The notes below the pieces were generated by a model. The model did not search any database, was not told where the DNA came from, and worked only from the letters and a program-made list of their open reading frames with translations. Of a stretch of DNA of 64,000 nt, positions 52,760 through 61,373 are shown in pieces. The translations under genes and the position numbers were made by a program. Within the stretch, counting starts at the first letter, position 1. Every line of letters begins with the position of its first letter. Source of the stretch: Anderseniella sp039978075 (GTDB taxonomy: Bacteria > Pseudomonadota > Alphaproteobacteria > Rhizobiales > Aestuariivirgaceae); contig JBDWCA010000006.1 in the NCBI GenBank assembly GCA_039978075.1, positions 1-64,000 of the forward strand, given 5' to 3'.

Positions 52760-53617
52760 ATGAAAACAGCCTTCATGAACACGATTGCGGCCACAGCGAT
52801 CGCTGCAACCACATTTACCATGGCCTTCGCTGCGTCGTCCGGTGACGCAGTCGCTGCCGACAAACTGAAAGTCCGCTACGATCTTTATACCCGCGGAATC
52901 CGGGCATTTGCGCTGAACTATTCGGCAGACATTGGCCAGAATGCCTTCAGTTCGAAAGCCAAACTGCGCCCCAAGGGCCTGGCGTCACTTTTTATCGACC
53001 TGAAGATGGACATGACATCATCAGGCGCCGTCACCGGCAAGGGCGCCCGCTCGGACAACTTCACCATGAAGGTGACCGAAAAGGGCAAAAAGGGCAGATA
53101 CATCGTCAACTTTGACGGACTGCAACCTGTCTCCACCAAGCGCAAACCGGCCGTGAACGGCAAAACCGAGGCAAAAATCAAGTCAGCGTCCGCCGCCGGC
53201 GCCCGGGACACGCTCGCATCCATCATGGATATCGCGGTAACACCGGCCAAAAACCCCTGTGATGCCAGCTATCGCGTCTACAACGGCAAGGAAGTGTTCA
53301 AGCTTGCCCTGCGAAAAATCAAGGATGATACGTTCGGCAAGAAGGACGGCGGCGTGTACCGCGGCCCGGCGATCGTATGCAGCATGACCTATTCCACTCT
53401 TGCCGGCCTGTCTGCCAAGACAGAAGCGAAGTATCGCAAAAAACCGCCGGTTTTCAGGGTCTGGTTCGCACCCGTCAGGTCGTCCGCACTGGGCCGCGAC
53501 ATGAATGTGCTTGTTGCCGTGACAGGCAAGATCAAAGGGAAGGATTTCGTGGCCTATGCCAACAGGGCGACCCTGTCCGGCAAACCACTCAACTCAAAGT
53601 CCCTGGCAAAGAGATAG
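52760..53617 (+). CDS. DUF3108 domain-containing exported protein
   Basis: The 285-residue protein has a signal peptide (about 1-33, cleavage near AVAADK) and a beta-rich DUF3108 domain (about 38-270: VRYDLYTRGIRAFALNYSA). It contains two cysteines (in NPCDAS and PAIVCSMTYS) that may pair in the periplasm. Function is unknown. In Hyphomicrobiales such genes commonly sit between rpmB and the helicase gene, as here. Confidence 0.85.
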   Translation: MKTAFMNTIAATAIAATTFTMAFAASSGDAVAADKLKVRYDLYTRGIRAFALNYSADIGQNAFSSKAKLRPKGLASLFIDLKMDMTSSGAVTGKGARSDNFTMKVTEKGKKGRYIVNFDGLQPVSTKRKPAVNGKTEAKIKSASAAGARDTLASIMDIAVTPAKNPCDASYRVYNGKEVFKLALRKIKDDTFGKKDGGVYRGPAIVCSMTYSTLAGLSAKTEAKYRKKPPVFRVWFAPVRSSALGRDMNVLVAVTGKIKGKDFVAYANRATLSGKPLNSKSLAKR

Positions 53618-53684
53618 ATCCCGGAAAGCGGCCCCGTTTGTGCCCGGTGATCACCCGGAACGCTATATATGGGGGTGAACACAA

Positions 53685-53736
53685 CATGAATCTGATGTGA
53701 TTCATGATTCGGTCATGACATGTTCCTGTTTGAATC
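53685..53736 (+). promoter_or_regulatory. GANTC cluster with palindrome upstream of the helicase gene
   Basis: Four GANTC sites occur within 50 bases: GAATC at 53688, GATTC at 53699 and 53706, and GAATC at 53732. The first two lie in the arms of the palindrome CATGAATC-TGATGT-GATTCATG (53685-53706). GANTC is the target of the cell-cycle methylase CcrM, and GcrA-type promoters use methylated GANTC. A regulatory role is inferred only from this density. Confidence 0.35.
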
Positions 53737-53877
53737 CGATACTGGGATTGCTTGACCACACGCCCTGGTAAATTTTGCGAAACCTGCAGACAGCGATGTT
53801 TTGCACCAGATACATACAACAGGCGACATGATACCTTTTCCGATGCCCACCTTTACCGGACCCTCAGCAGACCTCCC

Positions 53878-56829
53878 ATGGATGCCCGCAGAAACGTAAC
53901 AGCCCTTCTGGGGCCAACCAATACTGGCAAAACCCATCATGCGGTCGAGAGGATGCTTGGCCATCCCAGTGGCATGATAGGCCTGCCGCTGCGGCTTTTG
54001 GCGCGCGAGGTTTATGACCGTGTTGTCGCCCAGGCAGGCCAGATGTCCGTGGCACTGGTCACCGGAGAGGAAAAACTGATACCCCCGGCACCGCGCTACT
54101 GGGTCTGCACTGTTGAAGCCATGCCAAACGATATTCCGGTATCGTTCATGGCCATCGACGAAATACAGCTCGCCGCTGACAGTGAGCGCGGTCACGTGTT
54201 TACCGACAGGCTGCTGCACTCACGCGGACTCAACGAGACCCTCCTGCTGGGTGCTGCAACTATCCAGCCCATGCTGGAGAAATTGCTCAAGGGGGTGAAC
54301 TATGTGTCTCGCCCGAGGTTTTCAAAACTCAGCTTCGCCGGCCAGAAAAAGATCACACGCCTGCCCAAGCGCACTGCAATTGTCGGATTTTCAGCAGGCA
54401 TGGTGTACTCTGTCGCAGAGTTGATCCGGCGCCAGAAAGGCGGTGCTGCCGTGGTGATGGGTGCACTGAGCCCACGCACCCGCAACGCCCAGGTGGAACT
54501 GTACCAGTCAGGCGATGTCGATCATATCGTGGCTACCGATGCCATCGGCATGGGGCTCAACATGGACATAGACCATGTTGCCTTTGCCGCAACGCGAAAG
54601 TTTGACGGGTTTCAGTTCCGCAATCTGACGGCAGCCGAGATGGGCCAGATCGCCGGGCGCGCCGGACGTTATATGAACGACGGCACATTCGGCCTGACGG
54701 CTGATGCCGTCAGCATTGATGCCGACACAATCGAGCAGCTTGAAGACCACCGCTTTGAACCGCTGCGTGTCCTGCAGTGGCGCAATCGCAACCTGAATTT
54801 CGCGTCGGTGGACCGGTTGCTCGGCTCGCTGAACGCTTTGCCCAACCGTGAGGGTCTGACCCGCACAAGGCCCGGCGCAGACATCGAGACACTGTCGCTG
54901 GTTGCCCGCGACCTGGAAGTCATCGACCGGGCATCAGGCCTCAAAACCGTGGAATTGCTGTGGGAAACCTGCCAGTTGCCGGACTACCGCAACATTACCG
55001 GCACCGAGCATGCCAACCTTGTCGCTACCATTTTCAGGTATGTCGCTGACACCGGACGCATCGACACACAATGGTTTGCCCGTCAGTTGGCGTATTGCGA
55101 CAATACCAATGGCGATATAGACACCTTGTCTAATCGCATTGCCCATGTGCGAACCTGGACCTTTGTCGCCAACCGGCAGGACTGGCTGGATGACCCGGGC
55201 CACTGGCAGGAATTGACAAGGGCAATGGAAGACAGATTATCGGACGCCTTGCATGAAAGGCTGACACAGCGGTTCATCGACCGACGCACAAGCGTGTTGA
55301 TGAAACGTCTGCGTGAAAGGGAAGAATTGATGTCGAGTGTCGATCAGGAAGGTGCCGTGCTTGTGGAGGGTGAATATGCAGGCCGCATTGAAGGCTTGCG
55401 GTTCATCGCCGAGCCGGCCAGCGGCGATCACTCCAAGGTATTGGTTTCCGCCGCCCTGCAAACGGTAACCGAGACCCTGGCGGGACGCGCCCAGTCTGTG
55501 GTTGCCGCACCGGACCCGGATTTCAGCCTTGATGCAGCCGGCAACATCATCTGGAAGTCGCACGCTGTCGGCCGGCTGACCGGCGCGGAGAACCTGTTGA
55601 AGCCGCGCATTGAAACACTGGCTGACGAACAGGTCGCGGCGCCTGACCGCGAGGCGGTCCAGATGCGCCTGTCGAAATTTGTCTCGCGCCATATTGCCGG
55701 CCTGCTGGCGCCGCTGGTGTCACTGGGCGAGGCTGAGGAAATCTCCGGCATTGCCCGCGGCATTGCTTTTCAGATCATCGAGGCGCTTGGCGTCGTGCCG
55801 CGCGAGCAGATCGCCGACGAGGTCAAGTCGCTTGGCCAGGACGAACGTGCCGTGCTGCGCAAGCATGGTGTGCGGTTCGGCGCATTTCATATTTTCATTC
55901 CGACCATCCTGAAACCGGCCCCGACTGCCCTGCGGCTGTTATTGTGGGCGTTACATGATGCCGACAAGCGCGGGCTGGATGCAGCTTCCCTGCCCGATGC
56001 CATGCCGCAGCAGGGCCTGACCTCGGTACCGTTCGACAAGACGACACCGCGCGGGTTTTACCAGGTTGTCGGCTTTCGCGTGTGCGGCGAGCGCGCCGTG
56101 CGCGTCGACATGCTGGAGCGGCTTGGAGACATGATCCGCACCCGCGTGTTCTGGCGTGCACAACGCGAAGGCGAAGAACGCCCCGACGGATCCGTTGATG
56201 GCGGCGGATTTACCGTTGTGCCGGATATGATGTCTCTCGTCGGGTGTTCAGGTGACGAATTTTCGTCAATCCTGAAGTCGCTCGGGTTCTCGGCGCAGAA
56301 ACGAAAAGCGCCGGAGAATCCACAACCCGAAGCAGAACCGGTTGCAGGTAAGTCTGCCGATGCACCGGCCGAAGCCGCATCCGGGGCACCTGCTGAAACA
56401 GCCACAACCGATGCGCCTGAATCCGCAGCGCCGGCTGAGGCAGCAGCCGAGGCTTCACCTGAAGCACCTGCAACTACCGATCCTGTGGACACTGTTGCCG
56501 CTGAGTCTACTGACGCGACACCAACGGAGACGGCTGCACCTGAAACAGGAACGGCAGACGACGCAACACCACCAGAACCTGAAATGATCGAGGTGTGGTG
56601 GCCGAAGGATACAGGTCCTTTCCGCCATCAGAAACAACACGCGGGCAATCGCTCAAGAGGTGCAAAGGGAAACTCCGGCAAACCGGATCGCAACCGGCAG
56701 CAGAAAGGCGGCCCCGACAAAAAGGCCGGCGGCCAGCGTCCGCCTGCAAAACGCCGGGAAAAACCCGCAGACCCCAACAGCCCGTTTGCAATCCTGGGCC
56801 AGTTGAAACAGGGACTGAACAAGAAGTAG
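53878..56829 (+). CDS. SUV3/MgpS-like superfamily 2 RNA helicase
   Basis: The 983-residue protein starts with a Walker A (GPTNTGKTHHA, about 12-22), DEIQ in MAIDEIQLA, and motif VI-like GQIAGRAGRYMNDG, matching the SUV3/MgpS group. A central alpha-helical region and a C-terminal low-complexity tail follow: Ala/Pro/Glu/Thr-rich (about 820-920), then Gly/Lys/Arg-rich to the end. The tail may bind RNA or partners. ATG at 53878 starts the conserved region. Its TAG begins a palindromic half-repeat, and the S4 gene follows directly. Confidence 0.88.
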   Translation: MDARRNVTALLGPTNTGKTHHAVERMLGHPSGMIGLPLRLLAREVYDRVVAQAGQMSVALVTGEEKLIPPAPRYWVCTVEAMPNDIPVSFMAIDEIQLAADSERGHVFTDRLLHSRGLNETLLLGAATIQPMLEKLLKGVNYVSRPRFSKLSFAGQKKITRLPKRTAIVGFSAGMVYSVAELIRRQKGGAAVVMGALSPRTRNAQVELYQSGDVDHIVATDAIGMGLNMDIDHVAFAATRKFDGFQFRNLTAAEMGQIAGRAGRYMNDGTFGLTADAVSIDADTIEQLEDHRFEPLRVLQWRNRNLNFASVDRLLGSLNALPNREGLTRTRPGADIETLSLVARDLEVIDRASGLKTVELLWETCQLPDYRNITGTEHANLVATIFRYVADTGRIDTQWFARQLAYCDNTNGDIDTLSNRIAHVRTWTFVANRQDWLDDPGHWQELTRAMEDRLSDALHERLTQRFIDRRTSVLMKRLREREELMSSVDQEGAVLVEGEYAGRIEGLRFIAEPASGDHSKVLVSAALQTVTETLAGRAQSVVAAPDPDFSLDAAGNIIWKSHAVGRLTGAENLLKPRIETLADEQVAAPDREAVQMRLSKFVSRHIAGLLAPLVSLGEAEEISGIARGIAFQIIEALGVVPREQIADEVKSLGQDERAVLRKHGVRFGAFHIFIPTILKPAPTALRLLLWALHDADKRGLDAASLPDAMPQQGLTSVPFDKTTPRGFYQVVGFRVCGERAVRVDMLERLGDMIRTRVFWRAQREGEERPDGSVDGGGFTVVPDMMSLVGCSGDEFSSILKSLGFSAQKRKAPENPQPEAEPVAGKSADAPAEAASGAPAETATTDAPESAAPAEAAAEASPEAPATTDPVDTVAAESTDATPTETAAPETGTADDATPPEPEMIEVWWPKDTGPFRHQKQHAGNRSRGAKGNSGKPDRNRQQKGGPDKKAGGQRPPAKRREKPADPNSPFAILGQLKQGLNKK

Positions 56830-56860
56830 AGCGCTGTGAGATCAAATTGGATCATTTGAT
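56827..56860. repeat. Partial palindromic repeat at the helicase stop codon
   Basis: The sequence TAGAGCGCTGTGAGATCAAA continues with TTGGATC and ATTTGAT. Its inner arms ATCAAAT and ATTTGAT are perfect. TAGAGCG at the left looks like the outer arm, but no matching CGCTCTA is found on the right, so this is a half or truncated copy. The element belongs to a type I recall as common in rhizobial genomes. Its first bases are the helicase stop codon; its end supplies part of the S4 start. Confidence 0.5.
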
Positions 56861-57248
56861 GGCAGACGAAGCCGGCAGAGACGTTCAGCGGGTTGATCGG
56901 TGGCTCTGGTTTGCCCGTTTCGTGAAGACCAGAGCGCTTGCCCAGCGCCTTGTTGCCAAAGGCAAGGTAAGGGTAAACCGCACCAGGGTCACCAAATCCT
57001 CACAACCGGTTTCGCCTGGTGATGTAGTGAGCTTGATGAACCGCGATCACATCAAAGTGGTCGAGGTCCTCGCCACCGGCACCCGCAGGGGCCCGGCGCC
57101 TGAAGCCCGCCTGCTGTATTGTGAAATAAATCCGGCTTCAGACGTTGCTCCGGGCACGCTCACGCACCACGTACGTACAAGTACGCTTGACGATCAGCCG
57201 AGAAAATGCAAGTTCACCGGCAATCCCCCTGACCAAGGCAACAGTTGA
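56859..57248 (+). CDS. S4-domain RNA-binding protein (HSP15-like)
   Basis: The 129-residue protein has an S4 domain (about 8-65: RVDRWLWFARFVKTRALAQRL) of the Hsp15 (HslR) type, which binds stalled 50S subunits after heat shock in E. coli. The C-terminal half is basic and less conserved. The ATG at 56859 lies inside the half-repeat that starts at the helicase stop. It is the middle gene of helicase-S4-fdxA. Confidence 0.85.
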   Translation: MADEAGRDVQRVDRWLWFARFVKTRALAQRLVAKGKVRVNRTRVTKSSQPVSPGDVVSLMNRDHIKVVEVLATGTRRGPAPEARLLYCEINPASDVAPGTLTHHVRTSTLDDQPRKCKFTGNPPDQGNS

Positions 57249-57266
57249 GAGTTTGAGAGCCCGCGC

Positions 57267-57605
57267 ATGACCTATATCGTCATTGAGAACTGCATCAAGT
57301 GCAAGTACATGGACTGTGTTGAAGTGTGTCCGGTGGATTGTTTCTATGAAGGCGATAACATGCTCGTCATTCACCCGGACGAATGCATTGACTGCGGTGT
57401 GTGTGAACCGGAATGCCCGGCAGAAGCCATCAAGCCGGATACTGAACCCGGTCTGGAAAAATGGCTTGAGGTGAACACAAAGTTTGCCGATATCTGGCCG
57501 AACATCACCCAAAAGGGTGAATCTCCCGACGATGCGGAAAAGCATGATGGCGAACAGGGCAAATTCGAGAAGTATTTCTCTGAAGAACCCGGCGAAGGCG
57601 ACTAG
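57267..57605 (+). CDS. fdxA: Seven-iron ferredoxin FdxA
   Basis: The 112-residue ferredoxin has nine cysteines (C9, C12, C17, C21, C25, C40, C43, C46, C50) in the pattern of Azotobacter ferredoxin I, which holds one 3Fe-4S and one 4Fe-4S cluster. The length and C-terminal extension (EKYFSEEPGEGD) match FdxA. It transfers electrons in the cytoplasm; the partner is unknown. It follows the S4 gene by 18 bases. Confidence 0.95.
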   Translation: MTYIVIENCIKCKYMDCVEVCPVDCFYEGDNMLVIHPDECIDCGVCEPECPAEAIKPDTEPGLEKWLEVNTKFADIWPNITQKGESPDDAEKHDGEQGKFEKYFSEEPGEGD

Positions 57606-58128
57606 AACCCGGCGATACCTGCCTGTTTCAACCAGGCAAAATTGTGCGAAATTTGTATCGATTGACGTAATGCCGCGTTAACCATTTCTTTACACATTGG
57701 CTGAGGCGGAACGATTCCGGGGCCGTTAAGGGGTTGAGAGGCTTTAACAATCGGTAAATTTGTGTTATACACCTTATTAATGACTTGAAATTCACAGCAA
57801 AGCATTGAGAACCCGGGCTCGAAAGGCTCGGACTTTTTTTCGCCTGATCCAGTTTTTGAAACGAAAGCCTGCAATTCAACCGGACCCGACCTGCCTTTAC
57901 CAGAAGGCTCACGCGGGCAAACACCGAACTGCAACCGACCGTATCAGACAAACACTGGCCATCAGCTACGCACCCCTCCACCGGCATAAGGTGGTTTTTG
58001 CCTTCCGGCAGGGAAGGTGAACCTGGTTGGAGCCTCGCGGCAACAGGCAGGATGCGGCGAAATAGGTTTTGCTGAAGGAAACGGTCGGACAGGCGAATTA
58101 CGTTGAACGCACGAGTGACAAGGGAAAC
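57606..58128 (+). other. Intergenic region between fdxA and carD
   Basis: No gene is seen in this 523-base gap. A TTAA-N7-TAAA element at 57744-57758, close to the CtrA consensus, and TTAACCAT at about 57677 could be CtrA-type sites. A T-run near 57833-57840 follows a poorly paired GC-rich stretch and is not a convincing terminator. TTATAC near 57765 may be a -10 element for carD. Confidence 0.45.
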
Positions 58129-58704
58129 ATGAAAATGGCCACAGAAAAAAAGACTTCTTCACGCAAGCTCAAATACAAGATCGGTGAGTTTGTCGTGTAT
58201 CCGGCCCATGGTGTAGGCAAGATTGTCGCGCTCGAAGAGCAGGAAATCGCCGGCGCCAAGCTTGAATTGTTCGTGATCGATTTTGAAAAGGACAAGATGC
58301 GCCTGCGTGTCCCGCTGAACAAGTGCGACAGTGTCGGCATGCGCAAGCTGTCGGACAAGAACATGGCCGAAGACGCCATGAAGGTGCTGACCGGCAAAGC
58401 CCGCGTCAAGCGCACCATGTGGTCGCGCCGCGCTCAGGAATATGAAGCCAAGATCAATTCAGGCGATCTGATCTTCGTGGCCGAAGTCGTGCGTGACCTG
58501 TATCGCTCCGACCGCCAGCCGGAACAGTCTTATTCCGAACGCCAGTTGTATGAATCAGCGCTTGACCGCATGGCCCGTGAAATCGCCTGCGTGAAGAAGC
58601 TCGATGATGCAGGCGCGGTAAGCGAAATCGAAGCCGTGCTGGAAAAGTCGTCGCATCGCGGTGAAAAGCCTGCCGCTGCCGGCTCAGAAGAAAAAGCCGC
58701 TTAA
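58129..58704 (+). CDS. carD: CarD family transcriptional regulator
   Basis: The 191-residue protein has an N-terminal RNA-polymerase-interacting domain (about 12-70: YKIGEFVVYPAHGVGKIVAL, a Tudor-like fold) and a C-terminal helical DNA-binding domain (about 80-170: LYRSDRQPEQSYSERQLYESALDRMAREI). By family it stabilises open promoter complexes, often at rRNA promoters. The ATG at 58129 has AAGGGA nearby; a longer frame lacks support. A strong terminator follows. Confidence 0.93.
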   Translation: MKMATEKKTSSRKLKYKIGEFVVYPAHGVGKIVALEEQEIAGAKLELFVIDFEKDKMRLRVPLNKCDSVGMRKLSDKNMAEDAMKVLTGKARVKRTMWSRRAQEYEAKINSGDLIFVAEVVRDLYRSDRQPEQSYSERQLYESALDRMAREIACVKKLDDAGAVSEIEAVLEKSSHRGEKPAAAGSEEKAA

Positions 58705-58756
58705 CGACAACAACCGGACCGTCCGGATTTCCGGATGATCGGCAATCAAGATTCGC

Positions 58757-58797
58757 AACCCCGCCCCGAGGTCAGCCTCCGGCGGGGTTGTTTTTTG
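58757..58797 (+). terminator. Rho-independent terminator after carD
   Basis: A 9-bp stem (AACCCCGCC and GGCGGGGTT) contains an internal GAGG/CCTC pairing in its 15-base loop and is followed by GTTTTTTG. It lies 52 bases after the carD stop and precedes tRNA-Arg. Confidence 0.92.
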
Positions 58798-58869
58798 TCT
58801 GTGCGAGATGAATTCAGGTTTGAGTACACCGCACAAATGGCGTTATAAAGCGGTCGCGCTTTAAGGCAT

Positions 58870-58946
58870 GGTCCCGTAGCTCAGTTGGATAGAGCACCAG
58901 ATTCCTAATCTGGGGGTCACAGGTTCGAATCCTGTCGGGATCACCA
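58870..58946 (+). tRNA. tRNA-Arg (anticodon CCT)
   Basis: A 77-nt cloverleaf starts GGTCCCGTAGCTCAG and ends with encoded CCA (58944-58946). The anticodon stem CCAGA/TCTGG holds loop TTCCTAA, giving CCT for codon AGG. It marks the boundary between the conserved gene block and the GH3/radical-SAM genes. No integrase or second 3'-end copy is seen in the window. Confidence 0.97.
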
Positions 58947-59052
58947 ATAAAATCCACAGCGCAGCTTGACGCCGAATTGCAATACACACCGCTGGTGTCC
59001 GTTCTGGTTTATGGTTCGAGTTCAATCCAATGCAGGGAGCTCAACTGCGAAC

Positions 59053-59769
59053 ATGCTCAAGTCAAGAATTGCTCGACCTGATAATCTGACGGCGGCTGAA
59101 GTCTTTGAGATGCACCAGTTGTTCAGCCGTTACTACGATCAGGTGCCTTTTGAGCAGTTCAATACCGACCTGCAGGCAAAAGACTGCATCATCCTGCTCC
59201 ATAACAAGCAAGGCACACTTTCAGGCTTCTCGACCCTGGCGGAGCTGGAACTGAACGTTGAACATGAAATGATACGGGTGGTTTTTTCCGGCGATACGAT
59301 CATTGACCGCAAGCATTGGGGCACACAGGCACTTGCATTGGCATGGATACGGGAGATCAGCCGCATTGCAGCGTCCGCACCAGATCAACGGCTTTACTGG
59401 CTTCTGATTGTCAAGGCGCACCGGACCTATCGTTACCTGCCTGCCTTCACCTACGAATTTGTCCCGGATTGGCGCAAGCCGTCAAAACGGGCGCTTGATG
59501 TAACCAAGGATGCCATTGCAACACAGGTTTTCGGATCCCGTTATGACGCTGCTTCAGGTGTCATTCGCCACGCTCAGCGTGACGGCAGACTGTCGTCACC
59601 CTATTCAACCCCCAATCATCGGGAGGCAAAAAGAGCCGATGTTCAGTTTTTTCTCAACTCCAACCCCGGCTATGTATATGGCGACGAACTCGTCTGCCTG
59701 TGTGAGATCAAAGCAGCGAACATGAAACCTTTCGCCCGCCGCATCTTCCGCGAGGCGGTCGCGTGCTGA
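59053..59769 (+). CDS. Unknown protein at the head of the GH3/radical-SAM cluster, possibly GNAT-like
   Basis: The protein, about 238 residues, has no domain I recognise with confidence. The region around FSGDTIIDRKHWGTQALALAW followed by LYWLLIVKAHRTYRYLP could be a GNAT-like acetyl-CoA-binding core, with beta strand, loop and helix in the right order, but the usual R/Q-x-x-G-x-G/A signature is not clear. The C-terminus ends with basic AANMKPFARRIFREAVAC. The ATG at 59053 has GGGAG about 13 bases before it. Its stop TGA overlaps the GTG start of the GH3 gene, so the two are coupled. Confidence 0.6.
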   Translation: MLKSRIARPDNLTAAEVFEMHQLFSRYYDQVPFEQFNTDLQAKDCIILLHNKQGTLSGFSTLAELELNVEHEMIRVVFSGDTIIDRKHWGTQALALAWIREISRIAASAPDQRLYWLLIVKAHRTYRYLPAFTYEFVPDWRKPSKRALDVTKDAIATQVFGSRYDAASGVIRHAQRDGRLSSPYSTPNHREAKRADVQFFLNSNPGYVYGDELVCLCEIKAANMKPFARRIFREAVAC

Positions 59770-61271
59770 CCGGATGGCAGCAATTGCTGAGCGCAGCTCA
59801 AGCCCCGACATCGGACTTTTTGACCGCCTGCGCCAACCCGGCACAAGCCCAGGCCTCCCTTCTGGCCCGGATAATCAAACGCAACGCAGATACGCAGTTT
59901 GGCCGCCGCCATGACTTTGACCGGCTTCACGTGCCGGCTGACTTTCAATCGTCAGTTCCGGTGACGACTTATGAGGACTACCGGGCGCTGATTGACGATA
60001 TCGCTGATGGAGCGCAAAATGTCCTGACGCGTGATCAGGTTGTCGCTTTTGAGGAAACTGGGGGCACGTCGTCCGGTGGAAAACTGATCCCCTATACAGC
60101 ATCCGGCCTGTCCGGATTTCGATCAGCCGTCCTGCCCTGGCTGGCCAATCTTGCAAGTATCAGCCCAGGCGCAGTTGAAGGCCCTTGTTATGTCACCATC
60201 AGTCCGGCAACACGCCAGCCTCGCACGACACCAGCGGGCATCCCGGTCGGCCTGCAAAGCGAGGCGGCATACCTGGGGTCAGACCTGACCAGTTCACTTC
60301 TTGCGGTATTGGCGGTTTCGCCTGAGATTGGCTCCGTTTCCGACGTTGATGACTGGCGCCGGGCAACTCTTGCCGCTTTGATTTCGCAACCAGACCTGTC
60401 TTTCATATCGATATGGAGTCCAACTTTTCTTACAATGCTGTTGCGCGCATTGCGTGACGATTGTGATGCAATTCTGAACCGGCTGGCACCAGAACACCGC
60501 CGCCGTTTTGAATTTGCACTGGCGGGCGCCGATCCATTGGCATCGGCGCTGTGGCCTGACCTTGCTGTCATCTCCTGCTGGGCCGATGGCAGCTCACGTT
60601 CGCTCGCTGCGCAATTGGCGCAAATGTGCCCGCACACCACGGTACAACCCAAGGGCCTACTGGCTACCGAGGCCGCTGTTACAATTCCATTCGCACCTGG
60701 AAAAGGTGGATTACCCGCTCTCACCAGCACATTTCTGGAATTTGTTGACGCAGCCGATGATCTGTACCTGGTGCATGAACTTGAAGCCGGTTCAGCATAC
60801 AGGGTTCTGGTGACAACCGAAGCCGGACTGTATCGCTACGACCTTGGTGATCAGGTTCGCTGCATCGGGCATCAGGGCAAGGTCCCACGTCTGGTTTTTG
60901 AGGGCCGGGCAAGTATCCGAAGCGATCTTGTAGGTGAGAAGCTGGATGAAGCATTCGTTGCGCAAGTTTTGGAACCCATACCTGTCGCCGCAATGCTCGT
61001 AGCAAGGAACACTCCGCGTGCACATTACGAACTGTGGCTGGATACCGATGACCTGCAGATTGAATTGACAGCTTTGGCTTCGGATATGGAACGCGCGCTG
61101 TCTTGTAATCCACAATATGCCCATGCTCGAAAACTGGGACAGCTTGGCGACCTCGTCATACTGCCCAAGCCAGGCTTTATCGCTGAAATGCAGTCCGTGA
61201 AATTGTCCCGCGGCTCAAGACTGGGCGACCAGAAACACACGTCGCTGGTGCCCGTTGATGTGCTGCAGTAA
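59763..61271 (+). CDS. GH3-family acyl-acid amido synthetase-like protein
   Basis: The 502-residue protein has GH3 signatures: ETGGTSSGGKLIPYT at 98-112 (adenylate-forming ATP site), GLLATEAAVTIPF near 295-310, and GLYRYDLGDQVRC near 358-370. GH3 enzymes adenylate a carboxylic acid and join it to an amine, classically amino acids with plant hormones; bacterial members are less well known. The substrate here is unknown. Start is GTG at 59763, overlapping the upstream stop. Two radical SAM genes follow after a 102-base gap. This is a natural candidate for the amide-forming step of the cluster. Confidence 0.85.
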   Translation: MLTGWQQLLSAAQAPTSDFLTACANPAQAQASLLARIIKRNADTQFGRRHDFDRLHVPADFQSSVPVTTYEDYRALIDDIADGAQNVLTRDQVVAFEETGGTSSGGKLIPYTASGLSGFRSAVLPWLANLASISPGAVEGPCYVTISPATRQPRTTPAGIPVGLQSEAAYLGSDLTSSLLAVLAVSPEIGSVSDVDDWRRATLAALISQPDLSFISIWSPTFLTMLLRALRDDCDAILNRLAPEHRRRFEFALAGADPLASALWPDLAVISCWADGSSRSLAAQLAQMCPHTTVQPKGLLATEAAVTIPFAPGKGGLPALTSTFLEFVDAADDLYLVHELEAGSAYRVLVTTEAGLYRYDLGDQVRCIGHQGKVPRLVFEGRASIRSDLVGEKLDEAFVAQVLEPIPVAAMLVARNTPRAHYELWLDTDDLQIELTALASDMERALSCNPQYAHARKLGQLGDLVILPKPGFIAEMQSVKLSRGSRLGDQKHTSLVPVDVLQ

Positions 61272-61373
61272 TCTAATCCGGAACTATTGCAGCAAATAGT
61301 CCGTATGCAGGCTTGCCTGACACCGACAATCGATGAATAGTGAAGCACAACCGGGTCTTGAGGGGAGCATAGG

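Noticed and set aside
57806..57840. A terminator after fdxA
   Set aside because: The T-run is present but the preceding arms do not pair well enough to form a stem.
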